From positions 1 to 63,042 of the forward strand of contig DAOUQA010000001.1 of NCBI GenBank assembly GCA_030625905.1: 63,042 bases of DNA. Direction: 5' to 3'. The notes beneath the pieces were generated by a model. It did no database searches. It worked only from the letters and a program-made list of their open reading frames with translations, and was not told the origin of the DNA. Both the position numbers and the translations under genes were made by a program. Positions 1 through 8,161 of this stretch are shown piece after piece (position 1 is the stretch's first letter; each line of letters opens with the position of its first letter). The DNA comes from Kiritimatiellales bacterium. Its GTDB lineage: Bacteria; Verrucomicrobiota; Kiritimatiellia; Kiritimatiellales; Pontiellaceae.

Positions 1-1485
1 GGTCACCCTCGGAGCCGTCAGCACATCGGCGGTGCCTTCCTGCTCCATCGCCGAAATTTGGATATCAATGTCCCCATTGCCAAACATCATCGTAGCCGGA
101 CTTCCACCCATCAGCCCAAGAAGGCCGCCTGTAACGGTCTCGAGTCCCGCCGTGTTGTCGCGCTGGGCGGAACCAAAGAGATTCTGTCCCGGACGCCCGT
201 CGTCCACCATGCCGTTGACAAGGAGATCCTGGTCCGTATTTAGATCGGTTGCATCAGCAACGCCCCGGGGATCCAGCGTCATGCCGGCGGTGGTTCCACT
301 TCCGTATATATTCCAATCGAACCCGAGCTCCTCGAGGGAGCCTTCGGAAAACTCGACGAACTTGGCCTCGATTTCAACCTGCTGCGAACGGCGCATAATG
401 GCCCGTTCGTTGAGATCGGCCAGAACCTCTTCGATCGCCTTAAGGTTTTTCGGCGTATTTTTGACGAACAGCTTGTAGAAGCGCGAACGGTAGGTCGCGG
501 AAGCGCCTTCCGGCCAGTCGACGATGGAAAAGAATCCATTCACCTCGACCGGTCCCGTGGCGGCTTCGCTGGCAGAGGAGTCGCTGAACAGGTCGTCCAT
601 CCCGCCGCCAGCATCGCCGGAGAACGCTTCCAGTTCGGAGCCGACTTCGGGATCGAGGTCGTACGACTTCATCACCATTTCCGAAACAGGGGCATAATTG
701 ACGGGCACAATGGCAACGGCATATGGTTTCACCTCGAACTTGAGGGAGGCCATTTCGGAGATGACCTTCAATGCGTCGAAGAGGTTTATGTCGGTAATAA
801 GGGTGGTTACGGTTTTATCACCTGCGGCGGACTCCATGCCGGCCAGCAGAATGTTCACGCCTTTGCCGGAAGTGTCGTGTTTGCGGCTTTGCTCCGTAAG
901 ATAAAGGACAACCTCCTCGATGCTGGCATCGGTAAAGTCGAGGTTCGGGATGTTGATGGCCTTCAGGCGGGCGACCATCTGCTCGGTGGCCTGCTGGTCG
1001 GGATCTTCGGCGACATCTTCGGATACGTCAACGGAAGTGAGAACCTTGGGCTCCTGATTCCATGCCGCATTGACGTCGGCAACAGCCTGCGCCCGAGTAG
1101 CTCCCTGCTTCCTGGCCTCCTTGGAGGAGATCTGCTTGGCGGCGCGCTTCCGGTAGGCCACGGCGCGGCTATCGTATTTGTCGATGGCGAGCATGGCGTC
1201 GAACGTCATGACGGCCTCGTCGTACTTGCCCGCCTTGTACTGAGCGAGCCCTTTCTCGAACAGTAATGAAAGCATTTCCGAATCGCTGCGCGTCGGAGCC
1301 GAATCAGCGCTTTCAACCTCGGCGGGTGCCGCATCGCTTTCGGCTACCGTTGCGGCGGCCTGATCCCCGGCATCACTTGAGGCATCCAACTGGGCAAAGA
1401 CATTGTCCATGTCTTCCTGGGCTTGACCGATTTGTATTCCAACGAGAAATACAACCAACAGAGCTGAGATATAGGTTTTAATCAT
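1..1485 (-). CDS. Secretin family outer-membrane protein (type IV pilus/type II secretion, Amuc_1098-like), 3' end outside window
   Basis: The frame is open from the ATG at 1485 to the window edge, so 495 N-terminal residues are visible. They start with a signal peptide (MIKTYISALLVVFLVG...QA) and an acidic linker, followed by a TPR-like stretch near residues 75-110 (EKGLAQYKAGKYDEAV). A short N-domain (NLDFTDASIEEVV) follows near 180. The start of the secretin domain is marked by QVEIEAKFVEFSEGSLEELG and, at the window edge, TADVLTAPRVT, the usual secretin strand motif. Secretins form multimeric outer-membrane pores for pili or secreted proteins. N-terminal TPR plus secretin is the arrangement of the Verrucomicrobia Amuc_1098 pilus family. 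The ribosome site AAGGAA precedes the start. The exact system cannot be decided because the neighbouring genes are outside the window. Confidence 0.8.
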   Translation of the reverse strand, partial: MIKTYISALLVVFLVGIQIGQAQEDMDNVFAQLDASSDAGDQAAATVAESDAAPAEVESADSAPTRSDSEMLSLLFEKGLAQYKAGKYDEAVMTFDAMLAIDKYDSRAVAYRKRAAKQISSKEARKQGATRAQAVADVNAAWNQEPKVLTSVDVSEDVAEDPDQQATEQMVARLKAINIPNLDFTDASIEEVVLYLTEQSRKHDTSGKGVNILLAGMESAAGDKTVTTLITDINLFDALKVISEMASLKFEVKPYAVAIVPVNYAPVSEMVMKSYDLDPEVGSELEAFSGDAGGGMDDLFSDSSASEAATGPVEVNGFFSIVDWPEGASATYRSRFYKLFVKNTPKNLKAIEEVLADLNERAIMRRSQQVEIEAKFVEFSEGSLEELGFDWNIYGSGTTAGMTLDPRGVADATDLNTDQDLLVNGMVDDGRPGQNLFGSAQRDNTAGLETVTGGLLGLMGGSPATMMFGNGDIDIQISAMEQEGTADVLTAPRVT

Positions 1486-1888
1486 TTTCCTTCCCCTCTT
1501 ACTTCTAACCTAAACGCTGTATGCCATAAGTTCATCAGGGGCCACGGCCAGCGCTTAAACAACCCATACCCTGTTTTTTAAATCCTCCGAAAAGCGGCTC
1601 CCGCTCCCCTTCGGTAAATCCGATCCCCTTCGGTAAATCCGACAACTTTTCCGACCTCATGACAGCAAATCGCCACCTTGTCCGGATGCACACCAAACCG
1701 TACAGTCATCATTACGCAAGGATAATAACGCGGCCATAGTACTGTCTTGCAGACTCCGATCAAGCATATTAATTGCCCGCTTTTGGCTCGGCATTTATTC
1801 CGCCCAAAAAGCCGCGTTTTGGCGATGTAAAAGGGATGCGAGGCGGCATGAAGCGCTGTGCGGTGCCAGGAAACAAAGGAGAAAGAAC
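1486..1888. other. Intergenic region with a 19-bp tandem duplication
   Basis: About 400 bases without a convincing gene between the secretin start and the trpC stop. It holds two exact head-to-tail copies of a 19-bp unit (TCCCCTTCGGTAAATCCGA) at 1605-1623 and 1624-1642. The secretin promoter should lie here, but no clear -35/-10 pair was recognised. Confidence 0.5.
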
Positions 1889-2668
1889 CTAAACCAAATC
1901 CATAAGCCGTCTGGCGGCTTCCCCGGGTGACCGTTCGCGCAACAGGCTTTCGCCCACCAAAACGGCGTGCACCCCGGCGGCCTTCAGATGCACCACATCT
2001 TCCGGCGTCTTGATCCCGCTCTCGCTGACGAGCGTGCAATCCGCCGGAGCCATGGCCACCAATTCGAAAGTCGTTTCCAAGGTCGTGACGAAGGTTTTCA
2101 AATTGCGGTTGTTGATTCCAATGCAATTCGACCCTGCATCGACGGCGCGCCGCATTTCTTCGCGGTCGTGCACCTCCACCAAAGGCTGGAGCTCCAGTGC
2201 ATGGGTCTCCCTTATAAAGGAAACGAGTTCCTCGTCGGTCAATGCCCCGACAATCAGCAGCACCGCCGACGCACCCATTACCTTGGCGTGGGCAAGCTGC
2301 CACGGATCGACCACAAACTCCTTATAGAGCATCGGCAGGCCGATCGTGTTCCGCACTTCAGCAAAATCCTCCGCCCCACCGCCAAAATACTTGTTGTCCA
2401 TCAGACACGAAATTGCGCTGGCACCATTGGCCGCGTAGTCCCTTGCAAGGGTCGCTGGGTCGAACGGGTCGCGGATCACTCCCGCCGAGGGAGACCGACG
2501 CTTCACCTCCGCAATCAAGCCCAGCGGCACTGCACGTAGCGCCTCGATAAAATCTGGACGTTCTTCCACGGCCTCAATTTGTCTCTGAAGCTCGCCCAGC
2601 GAAAGGGTCTGCTTTCCCGCTTCAACCTCAACGCGCTTGTCGGCGATAATCTGTTCCAAAATATTCAT
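1889..2668 (-). CDS. trpC: Indole-3-glycerol phosphate synthase
   Basis: This is a 259-residue protein of the usual length for the single-domain enzyme that closes the indole ring of 1-(2-carboxyphenylamino)-deoxyribulose 5-phosphate in tryptophan synthesis in the cytoplasm. The TIM-barrel motifs appear in order: LIAEVKRRSPSAG with the catalytic Lys, ISCLMDNKYFGG, MLYKEFVVDPWQ with the second Lys, LLIVGAL, LVEVHDREE, IGINNRNLKTF and VSESGIK, then the phosphate-binding AVLVGESLLR. No other trp gene is adjacent, so it is not in a visible trp operon. The ribosome site before the ATG at 2668 is weak. Confidence 0.95.
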   Translation of the reverse strand: MNILEQIIADKRVEVEAGKQTLSLGELQRQIEAVEERPDFIEALRAVPLGLIAEVKRRSPSAGVIRDPFDPATLARDYAANGASAISCLMDNKYFGGGAEDFAEVRNTIGLPMLYKEFVVDPWQLAHAKVMGASAVLLIVGALTDEELVSFIRETHALELQPLVEVHDREEMRRAVDAGSNCIGINNRNLKTFVTTLETTFELVAMAPADCTLVSESGIKTPEDVVHLKAAGVHAVLVGESLLRERSPGEAARRLMDLV

Positions 2669-2734
2669 GCGAATGGTCTTTGTGTTTTTTGTACTACCTA
2701 TCCGTCAAAAACTTGTTTTCCTTGCATGTTTTTC

Positions 2735-2818
2735 TTCAACGCAAAATCGCCAAGTCCGCAAAGCTTCGCAGAGGAAATTCTTTGCGTTCCTCAGCGCCCT
2801 TCGCATCTTTGCGTTGAA
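2735..2818. repeat. Palindromic intergenic repeat, AACGCAAAG family
   Basis: An 84-bp element between trpC and prfB is bounded by a perfect 11-bp inverted repeat, TTCAACGCAAA at 2735-2745 and TTTGCGTTGAA at 2808-2818. The interior has further GCAAAG/CTTTGC steps that can extend the hairpin. It looks like a dispersed intergenic repeat rather than a terminator because it lacks a T tract. Confidence 0.6.
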
Positions 2819-2887
2819 TTCTCTTGGTTGCGGCTTTGCCGCGCTAGGCTCTTTCGTGGCCAATTAAAACCTACCGTTCATCCGCAA

Positions 2888-2912
2888 CGCGGCTGGAAGC
2901 CGCGTCTACATT
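2888..2912 (+). repeat. Short hairpin repeat (7-bp stem, 3-nt loop, then TCTACATT), copy 1
   Basis: CGCGGCT-GGA-AGCCGCG at 2888-2904 is followed directly by TCTACATT. The element abuts the prfB stop codon (2911-2913). Two more copies with the same geometry are at 4024 and 53167. Confidence 0.6.
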
Positions 2913-4005
2913 ACCGATTCTTTTTCAAATACGCTTCGATAAATGGGTCGAGCTTGCCGTCGAGAACGCCTTGGACATTGCCGACCTGCTCGTCGGTGCG
3001 GTGATCTTTCACCAGAGTATAGGGCTGCATGACGTAGGAACGGATCTGCGACCCCCAGGCAATTTCGCCCTTGTCGCCGTAGAGCTGGTCGACCGCCTTG
3101 CGCTTCAAATCCTGCTCCCGCTCGTAGAGCCGCGCCTTGAGCATCTTCATCGCGGCGGCCTTGTTCTTGTGCTGCGAGCGCTCGGCCTGGCACTGCACCA
3201 CCGTCCCGGTCGGCAGGTGGACGATGCGCACGGCGGAGTCGGTCGTATTGACATGCTGGCCCCCTGCGCCCTGCGCACGATAGGTATCGATCCGCAGGTC
3301 GGACTCGACAATGTCGATCTCGATCGTGTCGTCGATCTCCGGCGTGACGTCCGCCGCAGCAAACGAGGTGTGGCGGCGGGACTGCGAATCGAACGGGCTG
3401 ATGCGCACCAAGCGATGCACCCCGCGCTCGGACTTCAGCAAGCCGTAGGCATACGGCCCAGTAATCAGCAGCGATACGCTCTTGATGCCCGCTTCCTCGC
3501 CCGCCTGGTAGTCCATGATCTGGGTCTTAAATTCCTTGCGTTCGGCATAGCGCGTAAACATCCGGTAGAGCATGTCCGCCCAGTCGCAGCTCTCCGTGCC
3601 GCCCGCCCCCGCGTGCAGGGTCAGATAGGCGCCGTTGCCATCAAACTCGCCGCCGAGCAGCGATTGCATTTCCAGTAACTGGAAACCGCGCTCCACCTTT
3701 TCCAGCTCGGAAGCCGCTTCCGTTAGCGCCTCCTCTTCGCCCGCCTCGGCGAGTTCGAGCATCACCTCCGCATCGTCGAGTCCGGAGGTAATCGCATCGA
3801 AGGGATCGAGCACCCTCTTAAGCGACTTCGTTGCAGCGATATTGGACTGCGCCTTGCTTTGGTCGTTCCAGAACTCCGGATCGGCCGCCTCGGCTTCGAG
3901 CTTTTCAAGCGCCGCGCGCTTGGCTCCAATTTCGAGATAGCCCTCCATCTCGGCCAGCTGTTCGCGGAAATCCGCAATCTTTGTTTTCAGTTCGTCGTGT
4001 GTCAT
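2911..4005 (-). CDS. prfB: Peptide chain release factor 2
   Basis: This 364-residue class I release factor reads UGA and UAA at the ribosomal A site and triggers peptidyl-tRNA hydrolysis. The recognition tripeptide SPF is at residues 203-205 (the RF2 signature, versus PxT in RF1). The catalytic GGQ is at 248-250 in GAGGQHVNTTDSAV. The N-terminal coiled coil and the C-terminal extension are present. The gene is one uninterrupted frame: where E. coli has the autoregulatory in-frame UGA and +1 shift, this gene has Gly-Tyr-Leu-Glu read straight through. It therefore lacks the classical programmed-frameshift control. Confidence 0.97.
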   Translation of the reverse strand: MTHDELKTKIADFREQLAEMEGYLEIGAKRAALEKLEAEAADPEFWNDQSKAQSNIAATKSLKRVLDPFDAITSGLDDAEVMLELAEAGEEEALTEAASELEKVERGFQLLEMQSLLGGEFDGNGAYLTLHAGAGGTESCDWADMLYRMFTRYAERKEFKTQIMDYQAGEEAGIKSVSLLITGPYAYGLLKSERGVHRLVRISPFDSQSRRHTSFAAADVTPEIDDTIEIDIVESDLRIDTYRAQGAGGQHVNTTDSAVRIVHLPTGTVVQCQAERSQHKNKAAAMKMLKARLYEREQDLKRKAVDQLYGDKGEIAWGSQIRSYVMQPYTLVKDHRTDEQVGNVQGVLDGKLDPFIEAYLKKNR

Positions 4006-4023
4006 TGAATCGGTCCTAACCCG

Positions 4024-4047
4024 CCCGGTCGGGGACCGGGTCTACAT
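4024..4047 (+). repeat. Short hairpin repeat (7-bp stem, 3-nt loop, then TCTACAT), copy 2
   Basis: CCCGGTC-GGG-GACCGGG at 4024-4040 is followed by TCTACAT. It lies just upstream of prfB. The stem sequence differs from the copy at 2888 but the stem length, loop length and TCTACAT tail are the same. Confidence 0.6.
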
Positions 4048-4237
4048 CCTGCAACCCACCTGCCCTCTGGTGTTACCCCCGTTGGTTGGAATCCGGGAAT
4101 ATAGCCCAAGGTTCCCCGATGCCAAACCCCGCAGTGCAAAAAAGAGCTGGTGCAATACTACTTCTTCGCCTGCGCTTCGAGCCAGTCCTGTGCCTGAAAT
4201 TCCGCTTCCGGGCTATTGAGGATGGAGGGCGTCGTAT

Positions 4238-5932
4238 CTACGATTTTTTCTTCCACCCTTTGAAGCGAAGAACGAAGAGAATGGTTGCGGCGGCGAGGAG
4301 GGAGGCCTTGGCGAAGGCATCGCCGTTGCGGGTGTAGAAGGTTTTTTCGAGGCCGGCGGGGCGTGGATGGATTTCGTTCGCGGTGAAGCCGCTGGTGCGG
4401 GGTTCGAGGTTGCGCGTTACATTGCCGTAGGCATTGATGATGCAAGTGACGCCGGTATTGCAGCAGCGCGCCATGGGAACGCGGTTTTCGATGCAGCGAA
4501 AGACCGCGTGCGCAAGGTGCTGTTCGGACTGGGAGCCGGGGTCGAACCATGCATCGTTGGTTTGGTTGACGAGCCAGCGCGCGCCGTTGCGCACGGCCTT
4601 GACAGAGAGTGACGCAACAATGTCCTCGAAACAGATAAGTACGGAAAACGAGGCCTTGCCCTGAAGCGGGATCAATGTGCTTTCCGTTCCGCCACGAAAG
4701 TCGACTTCGATGGGCGTAAATTTTTTCATGAGCCCGGGGAACGGAACATATTCGCCGAAAGGCACAAGATGCTGCTTGTCGTATTTGGCAATTTCTGCAC
4801 CGTTGGTGCCGAAAAGGATCGAGCTATTATAGTAGACCGAACCGGAATCTGAACGGATGTAGTCCATGGTTCCCGCCAGCAAGGGAACTCCTTCCTCCAC
4901 AACACCAGCCACAAGCCCTTGGCTCTGGATGCTGCTGGGATGATGGACAAAATCCGGCAACGCGGTTTCCGGCCAGATGATTAGATCGATGCCGTCGAGC
5001 CGCGCAGCGGTTTTGGTGAGCGCTTCGAGGGTGTCGCGGATTTGCTGGTCCTTCCCCCGATCCCATTTTTCCGTCTGCGGGATGTTGGGCTGCACAAGGA
5101 CAAGATGGATGGACTCAGAATCCGGCGATGGGTTGAAGAGAACATTAAGGCCGTAGGCGACAGAGAGCGCAACCGGCAGCAGACCAAGCATCAGCTCTCC
5201 GTGCGGACGGTATTGCTTTGCGCGAATGCCGTGGCTGTATTGGTGCAACGTAATGAACAGCGCCGTGTTCATCCAGACGATGCAGGCCGATACAATGGAT
5301 ACCCCTCCCCATTCCGCTACCTGGATGAGGGCCGGACTGGCGTATTGGCTGACACCAAGCGGATTCCACGGAAACCCGGTAAAGAGAAAGCCGCGCACGT
5401 ATTCCGCCGCAACCCAAACCATCGTAACCGAAAACATCAACCGGACGTTGGTTCGGAAAGAGCGCACCCCCCAACGCTTCACGCAGGTTGAAACCGTGAC
5501 CGCAAAAGGGATGAAGTAAAGCGCGCAGTAAAGCGCAAGCACCGCATAACCCAGCAATGCACTCGCCTTGAGGGCAACTCCCGCAACCGTACCGGTCAGA
5601 TTATGCAACCAACCAAGCGAAATTAAAAAGAAAACAAACCCGGCCAACAACCCGAGTAGCGCAGCCTTCTTTCCGGAGGCCGACTGCACCGCGAACATGA
5701 GCGGAACCAGTCCAATGAACGCCAGCGATGAATTCCCGAACCCCGGGAAACTCAGTGCGAGCAAAACACCGGAAAAGAGGCTTCCCAGAATTGGAAAAAT
5801 TGGAGAGTGGAAGAGCGAATGGGCAAAAGAGGGGCTGGGTGGATTATTGGAGGGGTGGATGGATGGAGGCTGTTTTCCCGAATCCGTTTTTGCTTCATTG
5901 TTTTCCATTGATCCAACCATCCAATAATCCAT
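4238..5932 (-). CDS. lnt: Apolipoprotein N-acyltransferase
   Basis: This inner-membrane enzyme adds the third acyl chain to lipoproteins. The ORF encodes 564 residues: a run of N-terminal membrane segments (about 45-265), then a periplasmic nitrilase domain. The catalytic residues are recognisable as Glu322 in IIWPETALPDF, Lys386 in YDKQHLVPFGEY and Cys434 in VLICFEDI, with NQTNDAWF following and a last membrane helix near the C-terminus. The first about 40 residues (WMVG..HPSIHPSNN-like) are low-complexity and are encoded by an inverted repeat spanning 5840-5931. The true start may therefore be Met10 at 5905. The next gene upstream is 11 bp away on the same strand. Confidence 0.93.
   Translation of the reverse strand: MDYWMVGSMENNEAKTDSGKQPPSIHPSNNPPSPSFAHSLFHSPIFPILGSLFSGVLLALSFPGFGNSSLAFIGLVPLMFAVQSASGKKAALLGLLAGFVFFLISLGWLHNLTGTVAGVALKASALLGYAVLALYCALYFIPFAVTVSTCVKRWGVRSFRTNVRLMFSVTMVWVAAEYVRGFLFTGFPWNPLGVSQYASPALIQVAEWGGVSIVSACIVWMNTALFITLHQYSHGIRAKQYRPHGELMLGLLPVALSVAYGLNVLFNPSPDSESIHLVLVQPNIPQTEKWDRGKDQQIRDTLEALTKTAARLDGIDLIIWPETALPDFVHHPSSIQSQGLVAGVVEEGVPLLAGTMDYIRSDSGSVYYNSSILFGTNGAEIAKYDKQHLVPFGEYVPFPGLMKKFTPIEVDFRGGTESTLIPLQGKASFSVLICFEDIVASLSVKAVRNGARWLVNQTNDAWFDPGSQSEQHLAHAVFRCIENRVPMARCCNTGVTCIINAYGNVTRNLEPRTSGFTANEIHPRPAGLEKTFYTRNGDAFAKASLLAAATILFVLRFKGWKKKS
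5840..5931. repeat. Palindromic repeat, TGGATTATTGGA family, overlapping the start of lnt
   Basis: Arms at 5840-5860 and 5911-5931 match at 19 of 21 positions in inverted orientation (TGGATTATTGGATGG core). The first ATG of lnt (5930-5932) lies at the outer edge of the right arm, so the element supplies the annotated start and the first about 30 codons. Confidence 0.65.
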
Positions 5933-5943
5933 TCATCTAAACT

Positions 5944-6624
5944 TTATAAATCAAGGTTGAGTAACGAGGGAACCGTTTTCCACCTTCGCTCCACCGACTG
6001 CTGTTTGAAAACATCTGCAATATATTCCAGCAGGTTGTCTTCGCTGGTGAGGGTTTGTTCTTTCCGCCCACCCTCCTCCACGTTCAGCGCGGAAAGCCCC
6101 TTCAGTCCAAGGATGCCCTCCCCTCGCGTGGCATCCCAAAAAACAAACATTTTTTCGACGAGTGCCCGGATGGACCGATAGAGCATTATCTCGTGCCTTT
6201 CCGCATCGGTGAGGACAAGCCGGCCAAAATCAAGCGTCCACATGCGGTCGAGCTGCGCACCCGCCCAATCGGCAGGACGAATGATGCCGAGCGAAAAATA
6301 GGGAAGCAGCTCGGGGAAATGGTGTAGCTCGGAAAGGATTTCAAGCCAGCGGATGACATGGCGACCGTGAGGCTGCATGGAATTCAGCACGCACTCCGCA
6401 GCGGCGCGGTCGCCGACTGCACAGAATGCGCGCGCGATGAGCAACTTGATCTCGGATGATTGAAGCCCGAGGGGGTGAAACTTCCGGCAATACATCGCAA
6501 TGCTCGCGATAAGATGATCGGCCAGCGTACCGGACGGAATCTCCATGGCCTGGAAGATCTCCCGCACGTGTTCCGCCCAGACATCCGGACGGGCATCCAA
6601 CGATGGAAAAGACGTCGCCTTCAT
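5944..6624 (-). CDS. Uncharacterised protein translationally coupled to nrdR
   Basis: A 226-residue soluble protein that I do not recognise. It is mostly helical in character, with no signal peptide, membrane segment or metal-binding motif. It has several Trp and His residues (RPDVWAEHVREIF, HPLGLQSSEIKLL) and an acidic/glutamine-rich C-terminal part. The helix pairs in the middle (RAFCAVGDRAAAECVLNSM) resemble a degenerate TPR, but this is only an impression. Its ATG (6622-6624) overlaps the nrdR stop by an ATGA junction, so the two are co-translated. It sits 11 bp before lnt on the same strand. Confidence 0.7.
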   Translation of the reverse strand: MKATSFPSLDARPDVWAEHVREIFQAMEIPSGTLADHLIASIAMYCRKFHPLGLQSSEIKLLIARAFCAVGDRAAAECVLNSMQPHGRHVIRWLEILSELHHFPELLPYFSLGIIRPADWAGAQLDRMWTLDFGRLVLTDAERHEIMLYRSIRALVEKMFVFWDATRGEGILGLKGLSALNVEEGGRKEQTLTSEDNLLEYIADVFKQQSVERRWKTVPSLLNLDL

Positions 6625-7076
6625 TCGCGCCCAATAAGGCGTTCGACTTCGTTCATGAACTGGCCGGCATCGCGAAAGCGGCGATAGACGGAGGCGTAGC
6701 GAATGTAGGCAACCTCATCAAGTTTTTCGAGTGCGGTCATGACCTTCTTTCCGAGTGCCATGCTGGGAATTTCCTTTTCATATTCCGACTCGGCTTCCAT
6801 TATGATGGCATCGGTAATGCGCTCGATTTGCTCTACGCTGATGTGCCGCTTGCGGCAGGCAACCTGAAGACTCTTGATGAGTTTCTCGCGGCTGAGCTCC
6901 TCGCGGCGTTCATCGCGCTTGGTGACTTGTAGCTGGGCGCGCTGGATTTCTTCATAGGTGGTAAAACGGTGCCCGCAATCGACGCATACACGGCGACGAC
7001 GAATGGAGTTGCCATTGCGCACCTCCCGGCTATCGATTACACGGTTTTCTTTTCCCTTACACTTCGGACATCTCAT
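6621..7076 (-). CDS. nrdR: Transcriptional repressor NrdR
   Basis: A 151-residue regulator of ribonucleotide reductase genes. The N-terminal zinc ribbon has the pairs MRCPKC and CVDCGHRF, followed by the ATP-cone domain (ITKRDERREEL-like start, then EKLIKSLQVACRKRHI) that senses ATP/dATP. Length and motif order are typical. A longer frame runs upstream to 7139, but the ATG at 7076 is chosen because an excellent ribosome site (AAGGAGGA, 7084-7091) precedes it and the family begins MRCPxC. No nrd gene is in the window. Confidence 0.95.
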   Translation of the reverse strand: MRCPKCKGKENRVIDSREVRNGNSIRRRRVCVDCGHRFTTYEEIQRAQLQVTKRDERREELSREKLIKSLQVACRKRHISVEQIERITDAIIMEAESEYEKEIPSMALGKKVMTALEKLDEVAYIRYASVYRRFRDAGQFMNEVERLIGRE

Positions 7077-7139
7077 ACAGAGTCCTCCTTCCCCATAAAT
7101 GGGTAGAAGATAGCCTACAACAACGAACCCAAACAACAA

Positions 7140-7167
7140 AAAACGCCCCGTAGATGCGGGGCGTTTT
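7140..7167. terminator. Strong GC hairpin with A/T flanks, likely (bidirectional) terminator
   Basis: Stem AAAACGCCCC (7140-7149) pairs with GGGGCGTTTT (7158-7167), with an 8-nt loop. It lies just downstream of the histone-like gene (minus strand) and upstream of nrdR, and has A and T runs on either side as in intrinsic terminators. Confidence 0.75.
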
Positions 7168-7188
7168 CGACTTCGCTAGAAGTGCACA

Positions 7189-7635
7189 CTATTTTTTGGC
7201 GGCCTTTTTCTTGGCGGCCTTCTTTTTCGCCGGAGCCTTCTTCACTGCTTTCTTCTTGGCAGGAGCCTTTTTCTTCGCCGGAGCCTTCTTCTTGGCAGGG
7301 GCTTTCTTTACGGCCTTCTTTTTCGCCGGAGCTTTTTTCTTGGCTGGAGCTTTTTTCACAGCCTTCTTCTTGGCGGGAGCCTTTTTCACGGCCTTCTTTT
7401 TAGCCGGGGCTTTTTTCTTGGCTGGAGCTTTTTTCACAGCCTTCTTTTTCGCCGGAGCTTTTTTCTTGGCGGGAGCCTTTTTCACGGCCTTCTTTTTCGC
7501 CGGAGCTTTTTTCTTGGCCGGAGCCTTCTTCACGACTTTCTTTTTCGCCGGAGCTTTCTTTACTGCTTTCTTTTTTGCTGGGGCCTTCTTGGCCGGGCTC
7601 TTTTTCTTTGCTTTTGCTTTTTTCTTCGCTGCCAT
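7189..7635 (-). CDS. Histone H1-like lysine/alanine/proline-rich DNA-binding protein
   Basis: A 148-residue, extremely basic, low-complexity protein made of tandem KKAPAKK / KKAVKKAPAKK units with almost no acidic residues. Such proteins resemble the C-terminal tail of eukaryotic H1 and the bacterial Hc1/AlgP-type tails, and they coat and compact DNA. The start at 7635 (MAAKKKAKAKKK) is chosen over an upstream ATG at 7704 because AAGGAG precedes it. A good sigma-70-type promoter lies upstream (7746-7774) and a terminator downstream, so it is a single-gene unit. The repeated DNA means copy number can vary by slippage between strains. Confidence 0.85.
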   Translation of the reverse strand: MAAKKKAKAKKKSPAKKAPAKKKAVKKAPAKKKVVKKAPAKKKAPAKKKAVKKAPAKKKAPAKKKAVKKAPAKKKAPAKKKAVKKAPAKKKAVKKAPAKKKAPAKKKAVKKAPAKKKAPAKKKAPAKKKAVKKAPAKKKAAKKKAAKK

Positions 7636-7745
7636 TGTAGTCTCCTTGTTTGTACTCCTAACAACCACTACCGATGCATCGTCATGACTCGACTGAACTT
7701 GCATTCATGCAAAGAGCTATTAACGATCACTCTTCCTGAAAAATG

Positions 7746-7774
7746 TTTATAGGCAGAAAGCGAATGTTATGCAA
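7746..7774 (-). promoter_or_regulatory. Candidate sigma-70 promoter of the histone-like gene
   Basis: Read on the minus strand, TTGCAT (7774-7769), a 17-nt spacer and TATAAA (7751-7746). It lies about 110 nt upstream of the chosen start codon at 7635. Confidence 0.55.
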
Positions 7775-7974
7775 CCCGTTTAGTTTATAAAAACAGACAC
7801 TCGATTTGTCCTCTTCAATTTCAGATTCCAACTCGGCGCGAAAAAAAACAACACGAGTGAAAAGAATAAAAAAAACATCCCAATGAGAGGACGGTTTTCA
7901 TGTGCGCGGCGTTGCCGCTTGAATATCGAACAAGGAATGGATGAGTGCAGAAGGATTCCACTTCTTCGTAGTTC

Positions 7975-8160
7975 GTTATTCCTTGGTTCGGGTCGACCGC
8001 GCGGTGCAGCCGCGTCTGGGCGGGAAAAAGCTGCACCGGCTGCTCAAGCCGGAACTCGAAAAGGCCGGTGCGCGGATCGGACGGGATCGTTTTTTCGAAG
8101 TGCTCGGCGAGCGGGGCTTCTACTTGAGCGCTTGCCCAAGGCACCGAGGACGTGACACGT
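7975..8160 (+). pseudogene. IS3-family transposase (OrfB) fragment, frameshifted
   Basis: The plus strand encodes RAVQPRLGGKKLHRLLKPE...ARIGRDRFFEVLGERG, which is the conserved region N-terminal to the DDE core of IS3-group OrfB proteins. After GERG the expected continuation (LLLERLPKAPRT) is found in a different frame, so there is a frameshift near 8110-8120. Only about 60 codons remain, and there is no DDE domain and no recognisable IS end. The fragment ends directly against the 3' end of the nucleoside diphosphate kinase gene. It is a decayed relic, not functional. Confidence 0.7.
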
Positions 8161-8161
8161 G

